A stretch of 64,000 nucleotides of DNA, taken from Eubacteriales bacterium. GTDB taxonomy: Bacteria > Bacillota > Clostridia > Lachnospirales > Lachnospiraceae. Below the pieces are notes generated by a model. That model was not told the DNA's origin. It did no database searches and saw nothing but the letters and a program-made list of their open reading frames with translations. Below are positions 1 to 7,751 of the stretch, piece after piece; position 1 is the first letter of the stretch, and each line of letters begins with the position of its first letter. Position numbers and translations under genes: made by a program. The stretch spans positions 1 through 64,000 of the forward strand of contig JAUNPS010000018.1 of assembly GCA_030536575.1 (NCBI GenBank). Direction: 5' to 3'.

Positions 1-78
1 ATGCATGGCTACAAAAAAATATAATTATTAGATTACTAAATAATATTAAATCTACAAATTAAGGGATATTTAATGACA

Positions 79-130
79 GGGGGTAGAAATTTCTGGGGGT
101 AATGAAAATATAATAAGGCTTTTGTATAAT
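79..130 (+). promoter_or_regulatory. candidate promoter with direct repeat
   Basis: Two copies of GGGGGTA (79-85 and 95-101) lie 16 bp apart around the palindrome AGAAATTTCT (85-94). They are followed by two TATAAT hexamers (109-114, 125-130). No convincing -35 box stands 17 bp upstream of either, so an activator may bind the repeats. This lies directly before the helicase gene. The arrangement is seen in the sequence; its role is inferred. Confidence 0.35.
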
Positions 131-131
131 T

Positions 132-160
132 ATGACAGTTGCAGAGCAGCTGTCATTTTT
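132..160 (+). terminator. hairpin with T-tract in helicase leader
   Basis: An 11-bp stem (132-142 with 146-156, one mismatch) closes an AGA loop and is followed by TTTT at 157-160. It has intrinsic-terminator form and sits between the -10-like boxes and the helicase start at 180, so it could attenuate the helicase operon or end a transcript from the left. Confidence 0.45.
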
Positions 161-179
161 ATATGAAAGGAGTAGAAAA

Positions 180-1850
180 ATGAAAAAAATTTACGTAACA
201 GACCTAATCTCGCAGACCCAATATTCATCGTGGCTGGAAGGTAAAAAAGTAATAATTGCGGCACCGACCGGTATGGGAAAAACCACGTTTATTCTCTCTG
301 AATTTCTTCCGTATTGCAAATTAAGGGGCAAAAAGGTGTTGATACTTTGCAACCGGAGACTACTTTGGGAGCAGTACGACTTTGATCTTGCGGAACGCTA
401 TGCAAGATATGCAGAAATGCAGACGGATGTGGAAGTCAGTACCTACCAAAAACTTATAGCAAAAATTCGTTGCAGCAGTTATATTGATAATTTATTTTCT
501 GGATATGATGTAATCATATTTGATGAAGTTCATTATTTTTATAGTGATGCTGATTTTAATGCTGAAGGAACTTATATCCTCTTACAAGCATTGATCAAAG
601 CTGCCTACTATAAAACAGTGATAATGATTACTGCAACATTGAAAGAAGTTTTACCAATAATAGAAAGGACCTTTTTCCAATGCAAAAGCAAAATAGAGCG
701 GGAAACAGGCGTTTTTCCAGGATTTGAAAAGTACGCCTATAAGGGGAAAATTTATAATTTTGAGGCTTACCGCGATTATGATCGCTTCCAGTGTATATTT
801 GTCCCAGATTTGGAAAGTTTGGCAGATGAAATATCACATTCTGTTGGAAAAACGCTTATATTCCTGGATGATATTAAGAAGGCCGAGGATTTTAAAGCGA
901 TGCTTACCAAAGATGGCGTTATGGATACCAAAGAAGTCTCCTTATTAACGGCTCAAATATTAGAAGAAAAAACAGACTCTCCGATTGTCCGGCATCTTGT
1001 AATTAGCCATAAATTATTGACCAAAGTGGTGATAACCACCTCTGTCCTAGATAATGGCGTATCTGTGCACGATCCGGAACTGGAGAATGTCGTTATCACT
1101 ACTGAGTCCAGAGTAAGTTTCATTCAAATGCTGGGCCGCGTTAGAGACGAAACAACAGAAACTTGTAAACTTTTTCTCTTTCCGAGATCATCCCAATATT
1201 ACGATTACCGCATGAAACAATATACGGAGCGTATGAATTGGTATAAAGATCTGGAAAGGAAAATTTTACAGGGGAAATCTTTTGAGCTACTTTCACAAGG
1301 TTGGTTTGATGATGATGAACAATCTCATTTTTTGAGGAATGCAGCAGTTATTTCAAAAGATGATCGGGAATTTTACAGCGAAAACAAGGCGTATGCCTAC
1401 CTTCGTAGGGGCGATATGGTCATTTCAGTAAATCAATTCGCGAAGGAGAAAACTGGCAATATGTTAAACGCTGAAAAGAAGCTGTATTGTCTCTCTATGG
1501 AGGATCCAGCTAAAGTTGCAATAGAACAGATCTCGTGGATAGGAAAATCACCAGAGGAGTTAAAAATTGTGGATTCTACATATCATGATCGGAGGCTTAA
1601 TGAATTAAGAACTAAACTATTGGAGGTCATAAATTTTTCGAGTGAAAAACTGCAAATATTTAAGGCAGAATTGGCAAAAGAATTTCGGCGTGACTTGATT
1701 GGAGATATCGTGTTTAAGAACGGTTCATTTTCAAACGAGAAGCTAAAAGAAATTTGTGAGCGCAACGGATTAAGTTTTCACCAAGAAGTCGTTGAGAAAA
1801 AAACAATTTATAATATAGCTGAAAAAATAAAGGAGGAGGAACTAGTATGA
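180..1850 (+). CDS. DEAD/DEAH-box (SF2) helicase family protein
   Basis: A protein of about 556 aa with superfamily 2 helicase motifs: Walker A APTGMGKT at residues 28-35, DEVH Walker B at 115-118, a TAT-type motif III (ITATLKE), and a C-terminal helicase half ending in a motif VI-like QMLGRVR. ATG 180 is preferred over the in-frame ATG at 132 because GAAAGGAG lies just upstream of it, and because the 132 start lies inside a hairpin. The last part (about residue 400 on) has no recognised domain. The downstream gene overlaps by four bases, so the two are probably co-translated. Such orphan helicases are common cargo of integrated elements, and the serine recombinase at 4641 supports that setting. 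The target (DNA or RNA) cannot be told. Confidence 0.75.
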   Translation: MKKIYVTDLISQTQYSSWLEGKKVIIAAPTGMGKTTFILSEFLPYCKLRGKKVLILCNRRLLWEQYDFDLAERYARYAEMQTDVEVSTYQKLIAKIRCSSYIDNLFSGYDVIIFDEVHYFYSDADFNAEGTYILLQALIKAAYYKTVIMITATLKEVLPIIERTFFQCKSKIERETGVFPGFEKYAYKGKIYNFEAYRDYDRFQCIFVPDLESLADEISHSVGKTLIFLDDIKKAEDFKAMLTKDGVMDTKEVSLLTAQILEEKTDSPIVRHLVISHKLLTKVVITTSVLDNGVSVHDPELENVVITTESRVSFIQMLGRVRDETTETCKLFLFPRSSQYYDYRMKQYTERMNWYKDLERKILQGKSFELLSQGWFDDDEQSHFLRNAAVISKDDREFYSENKAYAYLRRGDMVISVNQFAKEKTGNMLNAEKKLYCLSMEDPAKVAIEQISWIGKSPEELKIVDSTYHDRRLNELRTKLLEVINFSSEKLQIFKAELAKEFRRDLIGDIVFKNGSFSNEKLKEICERNGLSFHQEVVEKKTIYNIAEKIKEEELV

Positions 1851-2314
1851 GTTGTTTTACAAATGAAATTTGCTATATCGGAGAAACCAAATATAAAGCA
1901 GGGATATTTATATCCCTAGAAGCTGCTCAGTCAAAAAAATATTTTGACCAGCTCATCATGGAGGCTTATCCCAGCCTTGAAGCAGCAAAAAATACATTTA
2001 CAGAAAAATATGCAAATGTATTAGGAGGAGGTGAAATTAAATTGAATTATCTGTATCAAATTAGAGAAGCTCCACAATATTCAGTTTTTGAGACATCGTT
2101 TTGTGTAGGTATCACACATACGAAAGGATATAAAGATAGTTTGAAAAGGATATTTACCAAACCTGTTAGAAGTGTACACTGGACGCATGGCCTTAGCTAT
2201 GAAAGTGCGGTTGATAAAGTGTATAGTATTCTGGCCATGAAACGTGGCGAACCTAAAGGGCTAATTACTGATACTGTTCATTTAAATTGCCCTTGCTTTT
2301 ATAAAGAATATTGA
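1847..2314 (+). CDS. hypothetical protein translationally coupled to helicase
   Basis: A 155-aa soluble protein that I do not recognise. Its ATG overlaps the helicase stop as ATGA, with GGAGGAACT upstream, so coupling is likely. It has no signal peptide or membrane segment. The C-terminal part is rich in Cys and His (NCPCFY at the very end), but no clear zinc-binding spacing is visible. It probably works with the upstream helicase; that is inferred from coupling only. Base composition is AT-rich like the helicase and unlike the host genes after 6356. Confidence 0.6.
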   Translation: MSCFTNEICYIGETKYKAGIFISLEAAQSKKYFDQLIMEAYPSLEAAKNTFTEKYANVLGGGEIKLNYLYQIREAPQYSVFETSFCVGITHTKGYKDSLKRIFTKPVRSVHWTHGLSYESAVDKVYSILAMKRGEPKGLITDTVHLNCPCFYKEY

Positions 2315-2385
2315 AATTATGATAGGAAAGAAAAAACTGCTGCACGGGTATATTCTATTTTACTACGGCATAATGTGAAACAGCC

Positions 2386-2589
2386 ATGTACAAGGGGGTG
2401 ACTTGTATCTCATCAAAGACAAAATTAAATTACCGCTTCCATAATCCGAATACACCGGAAGCAACCGCCGACTACATACTGAAAATCTTTATCGAGGTAA
2501 ACAAAAAGAAGATCGATCAGTTATTGCAGGAAGAAGTTGCAAAGCAACCAAACATGGAAACGGAGGATGAGAGCCGCTGCGTTTCGTAG
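2386..2589 (+). CDS. small hypothetical protein of mobile-element type
   Basis: A 67-aa protein with a LNYRFHNPNTPE stretch followed by a helical segment (ADYILKIFIEVNKKKIDQLL). I recall similar short proteins from conjugative and integrative elements of Firmicutes, without a known function. The start is uncertain: ATG 2386 has no good ribosome site, whereas a strong AAGGGGGTGA (2392-2401) lies inside the frame, seven or so bases before an ATC codon. The stop lies inside a hairpin (2569-2597). Confidence 0.5.
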   Translation: MYKGVTCISSKTKLNYRFHNPNTPEATADYILKIFIEVNKKKIDQLLQEEVAKQPNMETEDESRCVS

Positions 2590-2597
2590 CGGTTCTC
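2569..2597 (+). other. hairpin at gene end
   Basis: A 13-bp stem (2569-2581 with 2585-2597, two G-U pairs) closes a TTT loop across the stop codon of the small gene. No T-run follows, so it is more likely an mRNA-end stabiliser or Rho-type site than a classical terminator. Confidence 0.45.
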
Positions 2598-2696
2598 AAA
2601 TTATGTAGGATTTTCTTGCGTTGCATTTCGGGAAGGAATACAGTAAAATAAAAGAAAAGAGTGGAATTTCAAGTGCAGAAGGGGAGTGATGCCAGA

Positions 2697-4373
2697 ATGA
2701 AAAAGATTTTTAATGTAAACGGAGATTGTAAGCCAGAGTTGCATTATATGGTAGATTTAGGAGAACGGCTACAGCAGATTAAAGAAATGGTGGATGCAGG
2801 GCGATATTTTACGATAAATAAGGCGCGGCAGTACGGGAAAACGACAACGCTGCGCGCATTGGAACGGTTTCTGGCGAATGCCTATACAGTAGTGAGCCTG
2901 GATTTTCAGCTGGTGAGTTATGCAGATTTTGAAAAAGAAGAAGCTTTTGTGATGGCTTTTGCACGGGAGGTTTTGGATGCATGTGAAGGTTGTAACGACA
3001 TGGCAGACGGAATCGCAGAAGAACTGGAGGCTTTTGCGGTTGGCAAAATTGCAGGCGCGACACTCTCCAAACTGTTCCGGTGTTTTCAAAAGTGGTGCAG
3101 ACAGTCTGAAAAGAAAATTGTGTTAATGATCGATGAAGTTGACAGTGCTTCCAATAACCAGATTTTCCTGGATTTTCTGGCACAGCTGCGCGGCGGGTAT
3201 ATCAATCGGGACAGAAAGCCGACGTTTCAGTCAGTGATCCTGGCCGGAGTATATGATGTGAAAAATATAAAGAGGAAAATCAGGTCGGAAGATGACCATA
3301 AGATGAACAGTCCGTGGAATACTCACGTAGGCAACGAGGAAAATGGGAGCTTGCTCACATTTGACGACTGCCCGTGGGATCAAAAGGAGGCTACTCCTTT
3401 TGATATTGCTGCGGAATTCTCAGTAGATATGAGCTTTTCAGCCAGAGATATCGAAGGAATGCTGGAGGAATATGAGCAGGACAATGGGACAGGAATGGAC
3501 ATACCGGAGACGGCGAAACGAATCTATGAATATACTTCCGGCTATCCATTTCTTGTATCGTGCCTGTGCAAGCTGATGGATGAACGAATCGCAGAAAGCG
3601 CAGGTTTTTCAGACGAGCGGAAAACATGGACAAAAGAAGGCTTTTTAGAAGCGGTAAAAATTTTGCTTACGGAGCCAAATACCTTGTTTGATTCCTTATT
3701 CAACAAACTGGAAGATTATCCGGAGCTGGATCGGGTTCTGCGAAGCCTGCTGTTTGAAGGAAAGGAGATTCCTTATGTGCTGGAAGATCGGCCAATCGAG
3801 ATGGCTATGATGTTTGGGTTCGTGCGCCGATCAGGAAATTCGGTGGTAGTGGCCAACCGGATCTTTGAAACATTGCTGTATAATTTTTTCCTGATATCCG
3901 GCGGGGCACAGCAGGAGAGGATATATGATGAAGCGTTGAAAGACAAGAACCAGTTTCTGAAAAAAGGGCGCTTGGATATGCAGCTTGTCCTGGAAAAATT
4001 TGTTTCTCATTTTGACGAATTGTATGGCGATCGGGGACAGGCTTTCTACGAGGAGGATGGCAGACGATACTTTCTTTTGTATTTGCGGCCGATTATTAAC
4101 GGAAGCGGACACTATTATGTGGAAGCGCAGACACGGAACCGGGAACGAACGGATATTGTTGTGGATTATGGCGGCGAACAGTTTGTGATCGAACTCAAGG
4201 TTTGGCGTGGAGATGCTTATAATACCCGCGGGGAGCAGCAACTTCTGGATTATCTTAGCCACTATCATTTGCAAAAAGGCTATATGCTGATCTTTAACTT
4301 TAATAAAAAGAAAACGTCGGGTGTCCGCGAGGTTACGATCGATGGGAAAGTATTGATTGAAGCGACGGTATAA
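2697..4373 (+). CDS. AAA-ATPase-like protein with C-terminal PD-(D/E)XK nuclease domain
   Basis: About 558 aa. The N-terminal half matches the predicted AAA-ATPase family (AAA-ATPase_like/AAA_35): a P-loop variant KARQYGKTTT near residues 42-51 and a Walker B LMIDEVD. The C-terminal part has the PD-(D/E)XK core DIVVDYGGEQFVIELKVWR, where D, E and the K of ELK are the expected catalytic residues. The family is common in gut Bacteroidetes and Firmicutes, often in many copies, with no firmly assigned role. A GTG at 2661 is in frame, but ATG 2697 with GGGGAG upstream is the better start. It lies upstream of the serine recombinase and is probably cargo of the same element. Confidence 0.75.
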   Translation: MKKIFNVNGDCKPELHYMVDLGERLQQIKEMVDAGRYFTINKARQYGKTTTLRALERFLANAYTVVSLDFQLVSYADFEKEEAFVMAFAREVLDACEGCNDMADGIAEELEAFAVGKIAGATLSKLFRCFQKWCRQSEKKIVLMIDEVDSASNNQIFLDFLAQLRGGYINRDRKPTFQSVILAGVYDVKNIKRKIRSEDDHKMNSPWNTHVGNEENGSLLTFDDCPWDQKEATPFDIAAEFSVDMSFSARDIEGMLEEYEQDNGTGMDIPETAKRIYEYTSGYPFLVSCLCKLMDERIAESAGFSDERKTWTKEGFLEAVKILLTEPNTLFDSLFNKLEDYPELDRVLRSLLFEGKEIPYVLEDRPIEMAMMFGFVRRSGNSVVVANRIFETLLYNFFLISGGAQQERIYDEALKDKNQFLKKGRLDMQLVLEKFVSHFDELYGDRGQAFYEEDGRRYFLLYLRPIINGSGHYYVEAQTRNRERTDIVVDYGGEQFVIELKVWRGDAYNTRGEQQLLDYLSHYHLQKGYMLIFNFNKKKTSGVREVTIDGKVLIEATV

Positions 4374-4384
4374 AGTAAAAGGAT

Positions 4385-4526
4385 GTTACTGTTCAGACAG
4401 TGCCTGAGCACTTAGCTGCTCAGGTACGTAAGAACGTGATTCAGGTGTGAGCAGGCTCTTTTGCGAAGAAAAACTTAAAATGAGCCTGTGAATCGTTACT
4501 GGAACGAGGTACGAGTGAACAGTAAT
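4385..4526 (+). mobile_element. 142-bp MITE-like element with TIRs and 8-bp target duplication
   Basis: The ends GTTACTGTTCA (4385-4395) and TGAACAGTAAT (4516-4526) are inverted repeats of each other, perfect over 10 bp. The element is flanked by the direct repeat AAAAGGAT (4377-4384 and 4527-4534), which looks like an 8-bp target-site duplication. Inside are two further stems: CCTGAGCA/TGCTCAGG (4403-4410/4417-4424) and CAGGCTC/GAGCCTG. It encodes no protein. It appears to have inserted into the left arm of the terminator that follows the ATPase gene. A 61-bp piece of a second copy lies at 19576-19636. Confidence 0.75.
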
Positions 4527-4566
4527 AAAAGGATAGGAGACTTTTTCGGTTTCTTATCCTTTTTGC
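4527..4566 (+). terminator. intrinsic terminator after ATPase gene
   Basis: AAAAGGATA (4527-4535) pairs with TATCCTTTT (4555-4563) and a T-rich run follows. It probably ended the ATPase transcript before the 142-bp element inserted next to it. Confidence 0.55.
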
Positions 4567-4595
4567 TTGTCTTTTTTGGCTACACGGGATATAAT
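4567..4595 (+). promoter_or_regulatory. sigma-A-type promoter for the recombinase gene
   Basis: TTGTCT (4567-4572), a 17-bp spacer and TATAAT (4590-4595) lie 45 bp before the recombinase start. The recombinase is therefore probably transcribed separately from the cargo genes. Confidence 0.6.
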
Positions 4596-4640
4596 AAAGT
4601 TGTAACAGAATGAAATAAAATTATTGGAAAGGTAACAGAT

Positions 4641-6176
4641 ATGAATATAGCTGCTTATTGCCGCGTTTCCACTGATAAAGAAGACCAGCTCAACAGCCTC
4701 GAAGCCCAGAAAGAATTTTTCACTGAATACACAAAGCGTACTGGGGATACCCTGATAAGATTATATGCAGATGAAGGCATTTCCGGAACCAAAATAAAAA
4801 ATCGCAAGGAATTTCTGCGTATGATGAACGATGCGGAACATGGTTTGTTTGATATGGTTGTGGTGAAAGATATTTCACGATTTGCCAGAAATACGGTGGA
4901 TCTTCTGCAAAATGTGCGAAAGTTGAAAGCGCTTGGAATTGAAACACAGTTTCTGACCGCGAATATGACAAGCATGGGAAACAGCGAATTTGTATTAACG
5001 ATTTTCGGTGCTTTGGCGCAGGAAGAAAGTGCGAATACCTCCAAACGAATCAAATTCGGGAAAAAGATCAATGCGGAAAAGGGGCGCGTTCCGAATATTG
5101 TCTATGGATATGATAAGACCGTGGGCGACTATTTTAATCTGACGATTCAGGATAAAGAAGCAAAGGTGATCCGGCAGATTTATAAATGGTACACGGAAGA
5201 AGGCTTCGGCGCTGCAAAGATTGCCAATCGATTAAATGAAATGGGTGTGAAAACCAAACGAAACTGTAATTGGAGCCAGAATGCAGTCTGCCGCATCTTA
5301 ACGAATGAAATTTATACAGGAAAAATCATCAACGGCAAACAGGAGGTGAGCGACTTCCTGACCGGGCAGCGAAAAGAAAAGGACGAGACGGAATGGCTTG
5401 TTGCGGATCGTCCGGAGCTTCGGATTATCGAAGATGAGACATTTGAAAAAGCACAGGAAATTTTGCATGGAAGGCATGAGGTGTTCCATATGACCCACGA
5501 ACGTCAAAGTAACAAATATTTGTTTTCGACACTGATTAAATGTAAGGAATGCGGCTGGTCTTTTCGCAGAACAGTTCGCACTTATAAAAATACGTATGTA
5601 CGTTGGGTATGTTCCGGTCGGAATGGACACGGAGCTGATAGCTGCCCGAATACCGTGACGATAGATGAAGAGGAAATGATCGGAGTTTTGCAGGACTATT
5701 TTCAGGAAATCCTGAAACAGAAAAAGAAAGTGATCCAGCATGTCATAAGTGAGTTTCAGCGGGTTTACAAGGCAAAGGATGAAAACCTCGAATATGAAAA
5801 GGAATTAACTGTGCAGCTTGCCAGATTACAGAAAACGAGACAGAAATACATGGATATGTATACGGACGATTTGATTTCCCGTGAGGAGCTGAATGAGAGG
5901 ATCGGAGGCATGCGAAAAGAAATCGAACGGCTGGAAAAGGAATTGAAGATGGTTTCCTATCATCTGAACAAAGGCGAGCAATTGGAATCTATTTTGAACA
6001 ATACCTTTAAAGAAATCGAAAATATTACGGATGTGCGCCAGATGACCAACGAGCAGCTAAAGAAGATCATTCAGAAAATCGAAGTGGACAAGGACGGTAA
6101 CGTGGACATTTATCTGCGCCTGTTCGGGGATTTAGGCTTAGAGGAAAGCGTTCTAATTCGTGACAACCATACATAA
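4641..6176 (+). CDS. large serine recombinase (site-specific integrase)
   Basis: A full-length 511-aa large serine recombinase. The N-terminal resolvase domain (about 1-150) has the catalytic Ser10 in YCRVSTD and the conserved Arg-rich DISRFAR motif. A recombinase domain (about 160-260) follows, then a zinc ribbon (CKECGW...CSGRNG...SCPN), a long coiled coil (about 365-450) and a basic tail. It should integrate and excise its element between attP and attB. The gene lies at the extreme right of the element, with host-like coding sequence starting within about 15 bases of its stop, the usual position for this group. AAAGGT lies before the ATG. The left end of the element is outside the window. 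Confidence 0.92.
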   Translation: MNIAAYCRVSTDKEDQLNSLEAQKEFFTEYTKRTGDTLIRLYADEGISGTKIKNRKEFLRMMNDAEHGLFDMVVVKDISRFARNTVDLLQNVRKLKALGIETQFLTANMTSMGNSEFVLTIFGALAQEESANTSKRIKFGKKINAEKGRVPNIVYGYDKTVGDYFNLTIQDKEAKVIRQIYKWYTEEGFGAAKIANRLNEMGVKTKRNCNWSQNAVCRILTNEIYTGKIINGKQEVSDFLTGQRKEKDETEWLVADRPELRIIEDETFEKAQEILHGRHEVFHMTHERQSNKYLFSTLIKCKECGWSFRRTVRTYKNTYVRWVCSGRNGHGADSCPNTVTIDEEEMIGVLQDYFQEILKQKKKVIQHVISEFQRVYKAKDENLEYEKELTVQLARLQKTRQKYMDMYTDDLISREELNERIGGMRKEIERLEKELKMVSYHLNKGEQLESILNNTFKEIENITDVRQMTNEQLKKIIQKIEVDKDGNVDIYLRLFGDLGLEESVLIRDNHT

Positions 6177-6315
6177 AGACTGCACCGAACGCCTAACCCA
6201 AATCAACCCCACCCTCGCCACCGAAGTCCGCAAAATCCTCAACGTCAACAAACAAGAACGCCACATCCGCGGCGGCATGGCCACCCGCGAAAAATACCTC
6301 CACAAAACCGCCTGA
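6160..6315 (+). pseudogene. 3' fragment of a host gene at the integration junction
   Basis: An open frame continues across the end of the recombinase gene and ends at TGA 6313-6315. It gives about 50 residues, including ATEVRKILNVNKQER, then HIRGGMATREKYL. The compact, conserved-looking C-terminus and its C-rich codon use (ACC, CGC, CTC), unlike the recombinase, suggest the tail of a host gene cut by integration. I do not recognise the family. The 5' part should lie beyond the left end of the window. An alternative is a free-standing 51-aa protein from GTG 6160, but it would overlap the recombinase end and has no obvious ribosome site. Confidence 0.55.
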
Positions 6316-6355
6316 CCCCGCCGCCCGATAAACCACCCTACAGAAAGGAACCAAC

Positions 6356-6898
6356 ATGCCGCAAGAATACCAACGCCTGACCCACCAGTTCCCGCCAATA
6401 TACGACCAAACCTCCAAAATCCTCATCCTGGGCACCTTCCCATCTGTAAAATCCAGAGAACAGAACTTCTACTACGGGCATCCGAGGAACCGCTTCTGGA
6501 GGGTACTGGCGGAAATAACGGGAGAGGGAAAGGCGCCGGAAACGGTCGAAGAGAAGAAAGTATTTCTTTATCGAAACCATATCGCAGTCTGGGATGTGAT
6601 CGAAGCGTGCGAAATCATCGGCTCCAGCGACAGCAGTATCCGCAATGTGGTTCCAGCCCCCATCGGGAAAATCCTGGCCCATGCGCCGATCCGGCAGGTC
6701 TATGCGAACGGGCAGAAAGCCTTTGAATTGTATCAAAAATATACGCTTCCCAAACTGCGGCAGGACAACGTGGCAAAAGAGGTACTGGAAGTGGCGGAGG
6801 GGATTCAAAAGCTGCCCTCCACGAGTCCGGCAAATGCAGCCTGGCAGATGGAACGTCTGCTGGCCGCATGGGGAGCCTTAAAAGAGACGCTGGGTTAG
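6356..6898 (+). CDS. DNA-deoxyinosine glycosylase (uracil-DNA glycosylase superfamily)
   Basis: A 180-aa protein of the uracil-DNA glycosylase fold. The motif ILGTFPSVKSREQNFYYGHPRNRFW holds the GxxPS and Tyr-rich base-pocket segments typical of the hypoxanthine/deoxyinosine glycosylase group, and LPSTSPANAAW near the C-terminus matches the second active-site loop. It would remove deaminated bases (inosine or xanthine, possibly uracil) from DNA to start base excision repair. GAAAGGA precedes the ATG. It converges on the TetR gene with a four-base overlap, so the two must share a bidirectional 3' end. Confidence 0.8.
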   Translation: MPQEYQRLTHQFPPIYDQTSKILILGTFPSVKSREQNFYYGHPRNRFWRVLAEITGEGKAPETVEEKKVFLYRNHIAVWDVIEACEIIGSSDSSIRNVVPAPIGKILAHAPIRQVYANGQKAFELYQKYTLPKLRQDNVAKEVLEVAEGIQKLPSTSPANAAWQMERLLAAWGALKETLG

Positions 6899-7485
6899 GA
6901 AAAGAACTTGAGAGAACAGCAGATCAGGTCATTGGCCAGCTTGGCAAGTTCATCCGGCGTCTGCTGCAGGCCGGTATTGAACCAGGTTTCGAGCAGGCCC
7001 ACACAGCCGGAGATGATAAAGGAAAAATAATATTCGGACTGCTTCACATCAAAGGAATAAGAGTCCCAGAGGTGCGTCATATGCTGGCGTACCAGATCTT
7101 TTAAGCGGTTTACGAAAGCAAGATCGCCGTGCGGGCCAATCAGAGCCCGGACGGTTTTTTCATTTTCAATCAGAAAATTACAGATATCTTTCAGCAGGGG
7201 GAGCGGGGAGGTGACGGGCTCTGTATGAGAAGAAACATCCTGAAAGTCTTTGTCCAGAATTTCGTTAAAACGCTCGAAAAGCTCGTCTTCCACCTTGTTC
7301 AGCATGTCGAACACATCCCGGTAATGCAGGTAGAAGGTTCCGCGGTTAATATCCACAAGGTCGGAAAGCTCCTTTACGGAAATATCGCTCACGTCTTTGG
7401 TCATCATGAGTTCGGTCAGACCGTCCAGCAATAGCTTACGGGTTTTCCGAACCCGGCGGTCTACGGTCTGTTCTGGTTTCTTCAT
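6895..7485 (-). CDS. TetR/AcrR family transcriptional regulator
   Basis: A 196-aa regulator. The N-terminal helix-turn-helix (about residues 12-57) includes the usual VDINRGTFYLHYRD recognition segment; the rest is an all-helical ligand domain of the TetR_C_7 sort. GGAGGGATGAC precedes the ATG. It is divergent from the MMPL and repeat-protein operon across a 266-bp AT-rich region, which points to control of that operon and of itself (inference from arrangement). The inducer is unknown. Confidence 0.85.
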   Translation of the reverse strand: MKKPEQTVDRRVRKTRKLLLDGLTELMMTKDVSDISVKELSDLVDINRGTFYLHYRDVFDMLNKVEDELFERFNEILDKDFQDVSSHTEPVTSPLPLLKDICNFLIENEKTVRALIGPHGDLAFVNRLKDLVRQHMTHLWDSYSFDVKQSEYYFSFIISGCVGLLETWFNTGLQQTPDELAKLANDLICCSLKFFS

Positions 7486-7751
7486 TTGTCATCCCTCCAT
7501 GAAAAAAATCTGTCATGAACTGGTTTTATTATAATACAAAAAATCTAAAAATCAACTAAAGTTTATTAATTAAAAAATGTTGTTTATTTATCGGTACAAT
7601 GCGACAAAATAACGATAATATGTTGAATAATAAACGATATGTGAATCATTGATTATTGAAATTTTAAGGCTTTCTACCTATAATACCAGGTAAATAATGA
7701 ACAAATGTCTAATAACAGAAAAAGATTGAATAATCGTAAGGAGATGAGAAA
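7486..7751 (+). promoter_or_regulatory. divergent promoter region TetR/MMPL
   Basis: This AT-rich 266 bp holds imperfect inverted repeats, such as TGTTTATT near 7580 against AATAAACG near 7630, and TTATCG/CGATAA. These are candidate TetR operators. A clear single operator cannot be picked by eye. GTAAGGAGATG precedes the MMPL start. Confidence 0.35.
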
